Shown here one piece after another: positions 53,512-62,485 of a DNA stretch of 64,000 bases. This DNA is from Thermococcus henrietii (GTDB taxonomy: Archaea; Methanobacteriota_B; Thermococci; Thermococcales; Thermococcaceae). A program made the translations under genes and the position numbers. The notes under the pieces were generated by a model, which saw only the letters and a program-made list of their open reading frames with translations, did no database searches and was not told where the DNA came from. The first letter of the stretch is position 1; each line of letters begins with the position of its first letter. The DNA lies in NCBI RefSeq assembly GCF_900198835.1, contig NZ_LT900021.1, positions 1,364,001 through 1,428,000 on the forward strand, written 5' to 3'.

Positions 53512-54959
53512 AGTCCAAGCTCCCCCAAAATCCTCCCAACGTCGAGGTTCTCCTCAACAACTCTTGCAAACCTCTCGATTTCTCCCTCGATGCTCCAGCG
53601 CTCAACTGATATCGGCTCAAGGCCCTTCTCCACCCTCAAGAAGTTGAGGAAGCGCTCCGTGAAGGCGAAGTTGTGGAAGATTCCGTGCAGGTAAGTCCCG
53701 AAGGCCCTCTCGCCTATCGCCCCCTCAGGCTCGAAGGTTTTGGCGCCGTTAATAGCCTTTATCACCGAGAACGGCCTCTCCGAGACGCTCCTTCCGAAGC
53801 GTATCTCGTAACCCTCGACGGCCGTTCCTTTAGCGGGCCCCCATAGAACCTCAGCCTTGAGGTGGTTCGTCCTCTTGGTTTTCTCGAAGACGGTCTTGGC
53901 TGGGAGAAGGCCCATTCCCCTCACGGTTCCGCGCTTGGACTCGACGGTGTCGATAATCTTCTCCCCCAGCATCTGGAAGCCGCCGCAGATTCCAACGACG
54001 AACGCTCCCTCGCGGTGGGCCTCGATTATAGCGTCCTCAAAGCCTTCTCTTCTCAACCAGAGCAAATCCTCGACCGTGTTCTTGCTTCCGGGGATTATTA
54101 TCACGTCTCCATTGAGCTCCTCCGGCTTCGTCACGTAGTCAACGCCGTTCGCCCAGTGCAGGGGCTCGAAGTCCGTGAAGTTGCTTATGTGGGGGAGCTT
54201 GATTATCTGTATGTGGAGCTCGCCCTTCACCTTGGGGAACTCCGTCAGGGAGTCCTCCTCGGGAAGGCGGTGCTCGACGTAGGGGATAACGCCGAGGGTC
54301 GGCTTCCCGTAGCGTTTTTTGAGGTAATCAAAGCCCGGCTTTAGGAGGGAAGCGTCCCCGCGGAACTTGTTGAAGACGAAGCCGATTATCGCATCTCTCT
54401 CCTCCGGCCTTAAAAGCTCCATCTTGCCTACTATCGAGGCAAAGCTTCCTCCCCGGTCTATATCGGTAACAAGGATTCCCTTCGCCTTTGCGTGGAGCAT
54501 GACGCGCGTGTTGGCTATGTCATAGTCCCTGAGGTTAATCTCGACAGGACTGCCGGCCCCCTCGATTATGACGAGGTCGTGGTTCTCCTTCAGCTCGTCC
54601 AGAACGGCCATCGCCTTCCTGAAGAGTTCTTCCTTCCGCGAGAGCATGTAGTCCCTTGCAGAAACGCTCCCAATAGGCTTTCCCATGAAGACAACCTGGC
54701 TCCTCATATTTCCTTCTGGTTTGAGCAGAACCGGGCTAAACTTCACGCTCGGCTTTTTTCGGCACGCTATCGCCTGCAGATACTGTGCCCTGCTTATCTC
54801 ACCGCCCTCGATGCTCGGTGCGGAGTTGAGGCTCATGTTTTGGCTCTTGAAGGGGACGACGTCGTAGCCCAGGTTCGAGAAAATCCTGCATAAGGCCGTA
54901 ACGAGGAGCGACTTACCTGCTCCTGAGGACGTTCCGAGAACCATTAGCGCTTTTCCCAT
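53502..54959 (-). CDS. cbiP: Cobyric acid synthase (CbiP/CobQ)
   Basis: 485 aa from ATG 54959. N-terminal dethiobiotin-synthetase-like P-loop [40 protein letters not shown] and a C-terminal GATase with [10 protein letters not shown] (nucleophile Cys) and TYLHGIFHN. Amidates the b, d, e and g side chains of adenosylcobyrinic acid a,c-diamide using glutamine. Diverges from cobT. Confidence 0.93.
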   Translation of the reverse strand: MGKALMVLGTSSGAGKSLLVTALCRIFSNLGYDVVPFKSQNMSLNSAPSIEGGEISRAQYLQAIACRKKPSVKFSPVLLKPEGNMRSQVVFMGKPIGSVSARDYMLSRKEELFRKAMAVLDELKENHDLVIIEGAGSPVEINLRDYDIANTRVMLHAKAKGILVTDIDRGGSFASIVGKMELLRPEERDAIIGFVFNKFRGDASLLKPGFDYLKKRYGKPTLGVIPYVEHRLPEEDSLTEFPKVKGELHIQIIKLPHISNFTDFEPLHWANGVDYVTKPEELNGDVIIIPGSKNTVEDLLWLRREGFEDAIIEAHREGAFVVGICGGFQMLGEKIIDTVESKRGTVRGMGLLPAKTVFEKTKRTNHLKAEVLWGPAKGTAVEGYEIRFGRSVSERPFSVIKAINGAKTFEPEGAIGERAFGTYLHGIFHNFAFTERFLNFLRVEKGLEPISVERWSIEGEIERFARVVEENLDVGRILGELGLQK

Positions 54960-55013
54960 CTCCAACCCCAAAGCCTATAAGCGGGACTGGATAAAAACTC
55001 CACGGTGGTTGGA

Positions 55014-56015
55014 ATGGAGAGCCTCTTCCTTCTCGTTCTGGGCAACACGGAGATAAGCACCGTGCCTGGAATAAGCATGGCCGGAGCGACGCCTGAACTG
55101 ACGAAACTGACACCGGTGGCCGACGCGGAGTATCTATTCCACGAGAAGCCCCTGACGATTGACGTAATCCCTGTAACGCCTGAGGGCCACCCGACGCCGG
55201 CCATAATCACCAAAGCCGCGAGGGAGCTCGCCAGCTTCCCGGTTCTCGTCGTCAGGGGTGGAACTTATCTTGCCCCGCTCGTCCCGCACGTCCACATCAG
55301 CGATGCCGTCGGGCGGGACTTCAGGAAGGAGCCGGCACTTCCGGAGTTCGGCGACATAATCAAGCGCGCCAAGCTCTTCGGTGAGGAGCTGAACAAGACA
55401 CCGGTGAAGGAGCTCGTAATCGGCGAATCGACGCCGGGAGGAACGACAACCGCTCAGGCCGTCCTATGGGCGCTCGGCTACGAGGCGAGAACCAGCTCGG
55501 CCTCACCGGACAATCCCCAGAGCCTGAAGGAGAAAGTCATCGCCGAGGCGTTCGAAAGGGCGGGAATTGAGAAAGGTCAGCTGAGGGACAACCCCCTCGA
55601 AGCCCTCAGGCAGTTCGGCGACCCGATGATGGCGACGGTAATCGGTATTGCGCTCGGCTTTAGGGGGAACATCGTTTTAGCGGGCGGGACGCAGATGCTG
55701 GCAGTTTCGGCGCTTCTCAAGGCTCTCGGCGAGGATTTAAGCAGGTTCATGATTGCCACAACCAAGTGGGTCGCCAACGATAAGAGCGCAACCTTCCTCG
55801 AGACGGCGAAGGAAATCGGAATAGTGACCTATTCGGCCGATTTGGACTTCTCGAAGAGCGAATTCAAGGGGTTGAGGGACTACGAAAAGGGCTACGTCAA
55901 GGAGGGCGTTGGAGCGGGAGGCGCGACGTGGCTGGCCGTTAAAGCCGGCTTCTCGCCGGAAGAAGTCAGCGCGAAGGTTGAGGAGCTGTACAGAAGGCTC
56001 ATGGAGATGGGGTGA
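55014..56015 (+). CDS. cobT: CobT-type phosphoribosyltransferase (archaeal)
   Basis: 333 aa from ATG 55014 (GGTGGTTGGA upstream). [26 protein letters not shown] at the N-terminus, [21 protein letters not shown] and [18 protein letters not shown] are marks of the archaeal nicotinate-nucleotide:base phosphoribosyltransferase-like family. Activates the lower ligand base for cobamide assembly; the base used is unknown. Shares the divergent promoter region with cbiP. Confidence 0.85.
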   Translation: MESLFLLVLGNTEISTVPGISMAGATPELTKLTPVADAEYLFHEKPLTIDVIPVTPEGHPTPAIITKAARELASFPVLVVRGGTYLAPLVPHVHISDAVGRDFRKEPALPEFGDIIKRAKLFGEELNKTPVKELVIGESTPGGTTTAQAVLWALGYEARTSSASPDNPQSLKEKVIAEAFERAGIEKGQLRDNPLEALRQFGDPMMATVIGIALGFRGNIVLAGGTQMLAVSALLKALGEDLSRFMIATTKWVANDKSATFLETAKEIGIVTYSADLDFSKSEFKGLRDYEKGYVKEGVGAGGATWLAVKAGFSPEEVSAKVEELYRRLMEMG

Positions 56016-56144
56016 GTTCTCGCAGGAGTTCAGCTTTTATTTATCCAGCTTTTCCGACTTTTATAAGGTTAGAAACGTCAGTACTCAAACATTAATAGGA
56101 GGCGGAACTGTTTAACCCTTCCCGCATCACGGAAGCACGGCACT

Positions 56145-56513
56145 TCAAACCCCCGGTTCTCGCGCGCGCTCCCCATTCAGGGCGTCTATCGCGTGGATAA
56201 GCACGAAGGCGAGGGCAGAGACAGCAGCAACCCCCGCGGCCGGCCGGGAGCGCTCCGCGAGGAGGGCCGCGGGAATGGCAAAGGCGTAGAGAAGGGCAAC
56301 GTCGAGAAGTGCCTTCTTCAGGTGTAGCTTCCGCCCAACGAGCGCGCCGATGTTGATGAGGATGTATCCTAACGCAAGTATCGTGCCGGCGTAGAGGGGA
56401 AGCAGGGCAACGCCTCTGCTTGAGCCCACGAGGTAGTAGAAGATTGCTCCGATGGCGATTGCTCTCGCGACGTTCACCAGTAACCGCCGCAAATGTCCCC
56501 ACCGATGAAGCAT
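56145..56513 (-). CDS. Membrane protein, 122 aa
   Basis: Four hydrophobic segments (VARAIAIGAIFYYLVG, VALLPLYAGTILALGYILINI, KALLDVALLYAFAIPAALLA, AAGVAAVSALAFVLIHAI) and a basic N-terminus. No family recognised. Located between cobT and cbiZ, so a role in cobamide or corrinoid handling is only suggested by position. Confidence 0.7.
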   Translation of the reverse strand: MLHRWGHLRRLLVNVARAIAIGAIFYYLVGSSRGVALLPLYAGTILALGYILINIGALVGRKLHLKKALLDVALLYAFAIPAALLAERSRPAAGVAAVSALAFVLIHAIDALNGERAREPGV

Positions 56514-56544
56514 TACAAAAAGAAGTATTTAAATCTTTTTCCGG

Positions 56545-57150
56545 TTAGTATGCCTGGCGGTAGCCCAACATCTCGTCCCCCTCCCACTTTCTTAAACTCT
56601 CCTCAAGCGCCCTCCTAACCGCCCTGCCGATGTTGAGGCCGAGTTTCGTCGCCGTTCCCGCCCACTCCGTTTCGCCCTCGAGGGCAAAAACCCCGATGCC
56701 GTCGCTCGTCGTCCCGGTGGCATTGTATCCGAGGCTCAGGAGGGTGTAGGTTTTTGCCTCCGTCGCAGTCATTATCGCGTTCGCCATCGCGCCGACCGTA
56801 AGGCCTTCTTTGATGACAAGGGCGATGTTTATCGTTCCCGGCTTCCACGGTGGCGGCTCTTCGCCTGCTATTGCCGGGTTGGTTATTCCTGCGGTAACGT
56901 AGGCAGTAACGCTCCCGCTCCTCGAAACCGAGAGCACCTTGCCGATGTCTGCGGCCGTCATGAAGCCGACGAAGTTTTTCAAACCGTTTTCGCGCTCGAA
57001 GGCGAGGCAGTCGGCTTTGTAGTCGCCGGAGTAGTTCTTGGGAACCTTCATAAAGAAGAAGCCGTTTGCCCGGGTTAAACCTCCCCTGTGGGGCGCGTTG
57101 CTGAGCGAAAGCATCGGCTTCTCGAAGGGCAGGATGAAGTGGTCGGACAT
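56545..57150 (-). CDS. cbiZ: Adenosylcobinamide amidohydrolase CbiZ
   Basis: 201 aa. GGLTRANGFFFMKVPKNYSGD, GFMTAADIGKVLSVSRSGSVTAYVTAGITNPA and NIALVIKEGLTVGAMANAIMTATEAKT with SLGYNATGTTSDGIGVF are the CbiZ family core. Cleaves the aminopropanol side chain of salvaged cobinamide to give cobyric acid, allowing remodelling. Completes the salvage route with cbiP, cobY and cobT. Confidence 0.92.
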   Translation of the reverse strand: MSDHFILPFEKPMLSLSNAPHRGGLTRANGFFFMKVPKNYSGDYKADCLAFERENGLKNFVGFMTAADIGKVLSVSRSGSVTAYVTAGITNPAIAGEEPPPWKPGTINIALVIKEGLTVGAMANAIMTATEAKTYTLLSLGYNATGTTSDGIGVFALEGETEWAGTATKLGLNIGRAVRRALEESLRKWEGDEMLGYRQAY

Positions 57151-57176
57151 GGCATCACCCTCTGTTTTGACCGGTT

Positions 57177-57400
57177 AGTTTTACCATCCTCAAGGTCCCA
57201 GACTAATCGGTCTTCGACTTTTAGGGATTCTCCCCTCAATGCGCCTGTCAGTCGACTCCTGACCTCCTCCCCCGACCTTTCAGCCCCACAGGCTCGGCCT
57301 TTCTCTCAAAGGTCATAGGATTCCCATTGCTTTCCTCTCGTTCGACTCCTTCCACCTGACCTCACCGAAAAGCACCTTCTTCGCCCGTTCAAGGCAACCC
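57177..57400 (-). pseudogene. Remnant of an archaeal ATPase C-terminus
   Basis: In the minus strand, fragments VLFGEVRWKESNERKAMGIL, then LRERPSLWG after a stop, and in another frame RLVWDLEDG, follow in order the last ~70 residues of the adjacent intact ATPase (LFVEVKWKDLCEREARGIL…LKRKAELVG…YHVWDLRDF). Stops and frame changes show it is dead. It is a relic of a second, related gene or a tandem copy. Confidence 0.65.
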
Positions 57401-57436
57401 TTCCAAAGAGCTTATCTCTCAAGGCTTCCCTCAACG

Positions 57437-58780
57437 TCAGAGCACGGCGTCGAAGTCACGCAAATCCCAGACGTGGTAGCTTTCATTATTGAGTCCTTCC
57501 TTTCCTTCCACTCTCTTCGCAATCAACCCGTAGCCCTTTTCCCATCCATCAAGACCTACAAGCTCCGCCTTTCTTTTTAAATCTTTCAAAATCCCCCGCG
57601 CTTCCCTCTCACACAAGTCCTTCCACTTAACCTCGACAAAGAGCGCCCGCTTCTCCCGCTCGTTCAAAGCAACAAGGTCAATTTCCTCCCCCTTCCTCCA
57701 CCAGCGGCCAATTTTTGTAAAGCGGAACGGCAGCTTTCCAGCTTTATTGAGTTCGACGAGGAACTGCTTGGCAACTTTCTCAAACACCGGGCCGAGGTAG
57801 TGGGTGTAGTCCCGCTTAATCTCCCCGATGTCAAAGACCCCCTCCTCGATGGCCGAGAGGTTTGGATATATGAAGCGGAACCAGAAGACGAGGAAGTTGT
57901 CAGCCACGTAGTAGCGGCCCCTCTTCGAGTTCGGTTTTTCGGTTACCGGAACCTCCCTAACGACGAGGCCAGTCTCGATTAGGTTTCTCAGGTAGGGGGT
58001 TACATCTGAGTGTCTCATACCGATGAAGTCTCTTATCTCCTTCGGCGTCGTTCTGCCGAGGGCTATCGCCTCAAGGATTCGCCTGTAAGTTCTCGTCTCC
58101 GTGAACTCGTACCTCAGCAGGAAATCCACCTCGTCGCGGAAGAAGCTTACCGGGTTTCTCAGCTCCCCCTCAAGCCACTTCCAGAAGGGCAGCCGGACCT
58201 GCATTATGTAGAACGGAATCCCATCGGTCATGCCGTAGACCTCTACGAGCTCCTCCCAGCTTGCGCGGGGAAAGAACTCCCTCAGATGGAAGAACCTCAG
58301 GGGTTTGAGCTTCATTGAGCCCGTCCTCCTCCCATAGAGGGGACTCTTGTAGCTGAGCACCTTCTCCGTCATCATGCTCACAGAGGAGCCGAGGAGGATG
58401 AGCTTCGTTTTTGAGTTCAAAAGGTCGGTGTCAATTGCCCGCTGGAAGAGACTCAAAACAGATGGGTCTTCCTTAATCAGGTTGGGAAACTCGTCGATGA
58501 TTATTACCCTGCCCTTGAGGGCGTGGAGCAAACTCTCCCAGTTCTCTCCAGCGTATTTCACCTCCGGAAAAACTCTGCTCGCCGTTTCTCGAAAGTGCCT
58601 CAGGTTGTCCCCCTCAACGGCCAGGTAATAAACGTGAGGGACGTCTTTAACGGCTTCGAGAACGAGACGAGTCTTTCCGACGCGCCTCCGGCCGTAGATA
58701 ACGATTAGCTCAAAGTTCTCGCCCGAGAGCCGTTCTCTCAGTGCCCTAAGCTCCTCCTCCCTGTCAACGAACCGAACCAT
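57437..58780 (-). CDS. Archaeal ATPase (AAA, MCA type) with DUF234 domain
   Basis: 447 aa. FVDREEELRALRERL start, Walker A IYGRRRVGKTRL (residues ~29-40), Walker B IIIDEFPNL (~93), and a winged-helix stretch (RRILEAIALGRTTPKEIRDFIG). The C-terminal DUF234 part contains the nuclease-like E-VK: IDLVALNEREKRALFVEVKWKD, a PD-(D/E)XK-type pattern. This large archaeal family is linked to mobile elements and has no settled function. Promoter has repeated GATAATC-type sites at 58782-58815; a decayed relative lies just downstream. Confidence 0.85.
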   Translation of the reverse strand: MVRFVDREEELRALRERLSGENFELIVIYGRRRVGKTRLVLEAVKDVPHVYYLAVEGDNLRHFRETASRVFPEVKYAGENWESLLHALKGRVIIIDEFPNLIKEDPSVLSLFQRAIDTDLLNSKTKLILLGSSVSMMTEKVLSYKSPLYGRRTGSMKLKPLRFFHLREFFPRASWEELVEVYGMTDGIPFYIMQVRLPFWKWLEGELRNPVSFFRDEVDFLLRYEFTETRTYRRILEAIALGRTTPKEIRDFIGMRHSDVTPYLRNLIETGLVVREVPVTEKPNSKRGRYYVADNFLVFWFRFIYPNLSAIEEGVFDIGEIKRDYTHYLGPVFEKVAKQFLVELNKAGKLPFRFTKIGRWWRKGEEIDLVALNEREKRALFVEVKWKDLCEREARGILKDLKRKAELVGLDGWEKGYGLIAKRVEGKEGLNNESYHVWDLRDFDAVL

Positions 58781-58781
58781 G

Positions 58782-58815
58782 TGATAATCACCGTTATGAT
58801 AATCTTAATTATCAC
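58782..58815 (-). promoter_or_regulatory. Repeated TGATAAT operator sites before the ATPase gene
   Basis: TGATAATC at 58782-58789 and 58797-58804, and the reverse ATTATCA at 58808-58814. The last two form TGATAAT-CTTA-ATTATCA (58797-58814). The sites lie in the first tens of bp before ATG 58780, suited to self-repression. Confidence 0.5.
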
Positions 58816-58894
58816 TTTAAACATTTCGCCCCGGCCGCAAGCCTTTTATAACTGCGGGACGTATTGAGGTCATCACGATGATGAAGTGGTAACA

Positions 58895-59083
58895 ATGTTA
58901 AGACACCAGATGAGCGTTGGTCTGCTCTGTGCGGCAGCGGGCCAAGCAGTGGGTACGCTGGCGGAGTGGAGCCATGTGAACCCCAACGCGGACAGGTACA
59001 TAACGGTGGAAGGAAACCTGGCAGATGGATTGACAATAGTGGCAAAGGCGGGAGGAGGGCAGTGGACGATTAAGCTGGGGTGA
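58895..59083 (+). CDS. Small hypothetical protein, 62 aa
   Basis: ATG 58895 with GTGGT upstream; a TATA element CTTTTATAA lies at 58842-58850. Reads …ADRYITVEGNLADGLTIVAKAGGGQWTIKLG, with chromosome-like codon choice. It resembles the end of a longer protein and may be a fragment. An alternative ATG pair at 58878-58883 stops after four codons. Not recognised. Confidence 0.4.
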   Translation: MLRHQMSVGLLCAAAGQAVGTLAEWSHVNPNADRYITVEGNLADGLTIVAKAGGGQWTIKLG

Positions 59084-59139
59084 TCCCCTTCTTTTTTATA
59101 CTACTGAAGTGTAGTTAAGAGTAGGTGAGGTGGAAAAGA

Positions 59140-61002
59140 ATGGTGCCGGTACCTGACAAATTGTACAATAAAAGAGTAGGAAGGCCCAGCGAGCACATTC
59201 ACGAAGGAGATGCGTTAGCAACTTGCTGCCCGGACTGGCACGGTCTCGTGCTCCCTCCGCTAAAGGAGGCCGCAAAGAAAGACTGGAGAGGGATATGGGG
59301 AGACGTCTATAGTCCAGACTACACGGCCGCGGAGAAAGAACAGGACCGCTGGAGCTACGCCGCACTGAACGTGATGATGCGCACGCTCCTGAAGAAGAAG
59401 TACGATCCGGGCCACTGGCTCTATGTGTCACGGCCAGTGGATGAAGCTCTTCGTCACGTTAAGAAAGAAGATAAAGAGATATACTCAGGAAAACCGTTCT
59501 GGGTGTACAAGGATTTTGACGAGATTGACGTGAAGAAGGCGCTCAGGGATGTAGAGGCGTGGATGAGGGCGAATCCAGATAAATTCCCGCCAGAGGCTAT
59601 AGAGGACTTTAAGAAGCTGTTCCCGGTGGCGGTAGAGGCGGCAAAACCCATTGGCAAGTTCATGAAGGTATTGGCAGAGAAGGCGCGGGAAGAGATGAAA
59701 AGAAGGGGCAATCCGCGCTATACTCCTGCAGACTACCTGAGGGACATGGTAAAGGAGCAGGGAATACCTCCGCAGCTGCACCTGCCCAACTACCTGACGC
59801 AGGAGGAGATAGAGAAGATACATCTGGCGCACAGGCTGTTGTACGAGCTCCTGGGGATGCATGCGAGGGTCATGTTTGAGAAGAAGAGCGGGATGGAGGA
59901 GCTGCTGGGAGAGGAGAGGGTCAGGGAATTGGAAGAGGAAGTGCAGCGGCTGAAGAGGGGAGAACACCTGAAGAAGATCTTCGGGGAGACACCCACGAGA
60001 AAAACCGCTGCAGTGCCAAGACCGCCTGTTGTGCAGAAGCGAACAGCGCCTCCACGGCGGGTTCAAGAAGAGAAACAAAAGACTACAACGCAGCAACCAG
60101 CGAAGAAGGTGCCATTCACCATAGATGACGTAGATATGAGTAAGGTGGAGAAGCCACAAGTTACCGGTAGAATCGTGGCGATATTCGAAGAAAGAACGTT
60201 TGCCGAAGAATTCGCATCACTCAAGGGAGGCAAAGTGATTCAGACACCCGAAGGGAAATACGCTGTTGTACTGGAAGACCGTGCAAAGCAGCAGATGTCC
60301 GGGAAACAATCTGCCCCAAAACCATCGGAGGGCCTAAAAGGAGGGGATACAGCGGAGAAAGAAACGCACACACCAGCGAAGCCTAAAAGGCACTGGGTTG
60401 AAGAGGTGTTGGGAGTTCCAAAGGGACTGATAAAGAGGCATCCCGAGACCGGCTATGAATACGTGGAGAAGGATGGGAAGATTATCGTGCTGCCAACTAA
60501 GGACCCCCGGGAGCTGGGAATGAAGGGGCCAGATCCTGCCAAGTCCGCGATTTTTAAGATAGTCCTGCCCTCAATTGTCGCGCACAGCAAAAAGCCTGCC
60601 GAAGAAATTCTGGAGCTTGCTAAGATATACAAAGAACTGGAAGAGGAAATACGGGCGGGAAAAATAAAATCAGAGAATGAGGTGAAAGAACAAACGAAGA
60701 AAAAAATCAAAGAGCTTGAACAAAAAGGTTACACCACGGCCAGCGTACAGGCAGGATTCCTCACTCAATCTGTTTGGAGCGGACTTGAAAAAAGTATAGA
60801 AATGGAGCACGTTGCGGGGGAATACAGATATATCGCGCTAGTGCTGTACGACGCAGCGAAACTTGTTAATGATATGCTCAAAAATCCGGAGAAGTACGGC
60901 CTGAAAAAGAGAAACCTAGAAAAGGCACTATACAGAGGCTCGGCGTCAGAGAAGATATTCAAGAAATACATAGTCGGTAGATACCTCAGATTCCACGGAT
61001 AA
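59140..61002 (+). CDS. Large unrecognised protein, 620 aa
   Basis: ATG 59140 after GAGGTGG; TATA TTTTTTATA at 59092-59100. Mainly helical and charged. The first ~300 residues include WRGIWGDVYSPDY, HWLYVSRPVDEALRHV and LRDMVKEQGIPPQLHLPNYL; a Pro/Lys/Gln-rich linker (~290-340) is followed by a small alpha/beta unit (VTGRIVAIFEERTFAEEFASLKGGKVIQTPEGKYAVVL) and a helical C-terminus (LKKRNLEKALYRGSASEKIFKKYIVGRYLRF). No membrane helix or known motif. Codon use is less GC-biased than neighbours, so it may be acquired; position beside the AAA ATPase is suggestive only. Confidence 0.7.
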   Translation: MVPVPDKLYNKRVGRPSEHIHEGDALATCCPDWHGLVLPPLKEAAKKDWRGIWGDVYSPDYTAAEKEQDRWSYAALNVMMRTLLKKKYDPGHWLYVSRPVDEALRHVKKEDKEIYSGKPFWVYKDFDEIDVKKALRDVEAWMRANPDKFPPEAIEDFKKLFPVAVEAAKPIGKFMKVLAEKAREEMKRRGNPRYTPADYLRDMVKEQGIPPQLHLPNYLTQEEIEKIHLAHRLLYELLGMHARVMFEKKSGMEELLGEERVRELEEEVQRLKRGEHLKKIFGETPTRKTAAVPRPPVVQKRTAPPRRVQEEKQKTTTQQPAKKVPFTIDDVDMSKVEKPQVTGRIVAIFEERTFAEEFASLKGGKVIQTPEGKYAVVLEDRAKQQMSGKQSAPKPSEGLKGGDTAEKETHTPAKPKRHWVEEVLGVPKGLIKRHPETGYEYVEKDGKIIVLPTKDPRELGMKGPDPAKSAIFKIVLPSIVAHSKKPAEEILELAKIYKELEEEIRAGKIKSENEVKEQTKKKIKELEQKGYTTASVQAGFLTQSVWSGLEKSIEMEHVAGEYRYIALVLYDAAKLVNDMLKNPEKYGLKKRNLEKALYRGSASEKIFKKYIVGRYLRFHG

Positions 61003-61078
61003 AACAACTTCCTCCGGAGCTCGGACAGTAGGCGAAAGCCGCCCTTACCTTCGGCTCGAAGAACAGCACTGGTTTCAT
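60986..61078 (-). other. Truncated gene start (30-codon open frame with promoter)
   Basis: On the minus strand GGTGGTACC precedes ATG 61078 and a TATA-like TTTTTTATCC lies ~30 bp upstream (61107-61116). The frame MKPVLFFEPKVRAAFAYCPS is open for 30 codons then stops at the end of the 59140-61002 gene. It looks like the 5' stub of a gene cut by the arrival of that segment. A short functional peptide is less likely. Confidence 0.4.
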
Positions 61079-61152
61079 GGTACCACCATGACGGGTAGGT
61101 AGAAGGATAAAAAACATTTCCCATACAAAAATAGGGAAATTGACGGCGAAGC

Positions 61153-62475
61153 TCACTTCGTCGCCCTCGTTATTCCAACGTCCTTGACGAGGACGTAGGG
61201 CGTAATGACAGGCCTCGAAACCTCCCACCAGTGCACCTGGAACGGCTCGTTGCCTATGGCAACTACGTTGCTCAGAATCCTCTGAAGGTTGTCGCTGACG
61301 CGGATGTTCCTTATCGGCTTGAACTCGCCGTTCTCGACCAGGAAGATTCCGTCGCGTGGTATCGTCGAGAAGTCGCCGGTCACGTAGTTCTGGAATCTGG
61401 TGTACCAGACGTTGGTGATGTAGATGCCCCGCTTAACCTCGCTGAACAGCTCTGCCTTGGAGTAGTCGCCGGGCTCGAGGACGAGGTTCCAGGGTCTCGG
61501 CATTATCAAGCCGGCGTTGGCGGTTGTCTCCGTTCCGTACTTCTTGGCGAGGCTCGTGTTGAGGAGGAACGTCTTGAATGTCCCGTTCTCTATGACGGTG
61601 GTTTCCCTCGTCGGAACGCCCTCGTCGTCGAACTTCCTCGTGCCGTAGCCGTTGGGCAGGTTTCCAACGTCCTTGAGCGTTACCAGCTCGCTCGCGACCT
61701 TCTGGCCCAGCTTTCCGGTCAGGAACGAGAAGCCCGCCTCGGCCGCGTAGGCTGAGAGCATGAAGCCCATGTAGCTGAGCAGGTTCGCGAAAGCGAGCGG
61801 GTCGAAGATGACATCGAACCTTCCCTCAGGCCCCTGAACCGGGTCCTTGGCCATGTGGGCAATCTCGCCGGCCTTCCTTCCTGCCAATTCGGGGTCGAAC
61901 TTCTTCAAAACCCTCGCGGAGCACGTCCCGTGTCCGCTCTCAAGGTCGCCCACGAAGGCCCTGACGCTTATCTCTATCCCCGTCCCCTCGTCAAAGGCTT
62001 CCACCCCGTTGCTCGTGGTCAGGTAAAGCCTGTTGTGGTCGGTGTAGAGAACCCCTGCCACGCGCTTGGCACCTTCGCTCAGGGCGGTGTTTATGGCAAT
62101 CTCGACGTAGTCGTTCGGCTCGTCGAGCTCAACTATCGCCTTATCGAAGGTCTCGGGGATGTCTTTATACTGGAACGGCCCCTCGGCGATGCCGTAGTAG
62201 TCCTCCTTGGGCGAGAGGTTCTCGATGTTCTTCTTGAGGGTCTTCAAAACCCGCTCAACGTTCTCCTCGCTCAGCTCGGTTATGGTTGTGCTCGCTATCC
62301 TCTTGTCCTTCTCGACGAAGAGTTCAACCTTCCTCTCGTGCCAGTGCTTGGCAACGGTAATCTCGTTGTTGGCAAAGCGCACCTGCCTACGGTTCGTTTC
62401 GTAGCTCAGAACGACGACGTCGCCGAAGCCAAGCTCTTCAGCCTTCTTGAGTATGAACTCGTTAAGCTCGAACAT
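61153..62475 (-). CDS. tldE: TldE/PmbA family protein (non-catalytic subunit), pair 2
   Basis: 440 aa from ATG 62475 (GGTGGTGGCG upstream). The HExxxH site is absent; the region reads VIFDPLAFANLLSYMGFMLSAYA. FDDEGVPTRETTVIENGTFKTFLLNTSLAKKYG and FSTIPRDGIFLVENGEFKPIRN are PmbA signatures. Downstream of the tldD of the same pair, a few bp apart. Confidence 0.9.
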   Translation of the reverse strand: MFELNEFILKKAEELGFGDVVVLSYETNRRQVRFANNEITVAKHWHERKVELFVEKDKRIASTTITELSEENVERVLKTLKKNIENLSPKEDYYGIAEGPFQYKDIPETFDKAIVELDEPNDYVEIAINTALSEGAKRVAGVLYTDHNRLYLTTSNGVEAFDEGTGIEISVRAFVGDLESGHGTCSARVLKKFDPELAGRKAGEIAHMAKDPVQGPEGRFDVIFDPLAFANLLSYMGFMLSAYAAEAGFSFLTGKLGQKVASELVTLKDVGNLPNGYGTRKFDDEGVPTRETTVIENGTFKTFLLNTSLAKKYGTETTANAGLIMPRPWNLVLEPGDYSKAELFSEVKRGIYITNVWYTRFQNYVTGDFSTIPRDGIFLVENGEFKPIRNIRVSDNLQRILSNVVAIGNEPFQVHWWEVSRPVITPYVLVKDVGITRATK

Positions 62476-62485
62476 CGCCACCACC

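Noticed and set aside
59161-59168. Additional TTGTACAA copy outside the element
   Set aside because: Single copy inside a coding region, without the paired 11-bp spacing seen at int; chance occurrence.
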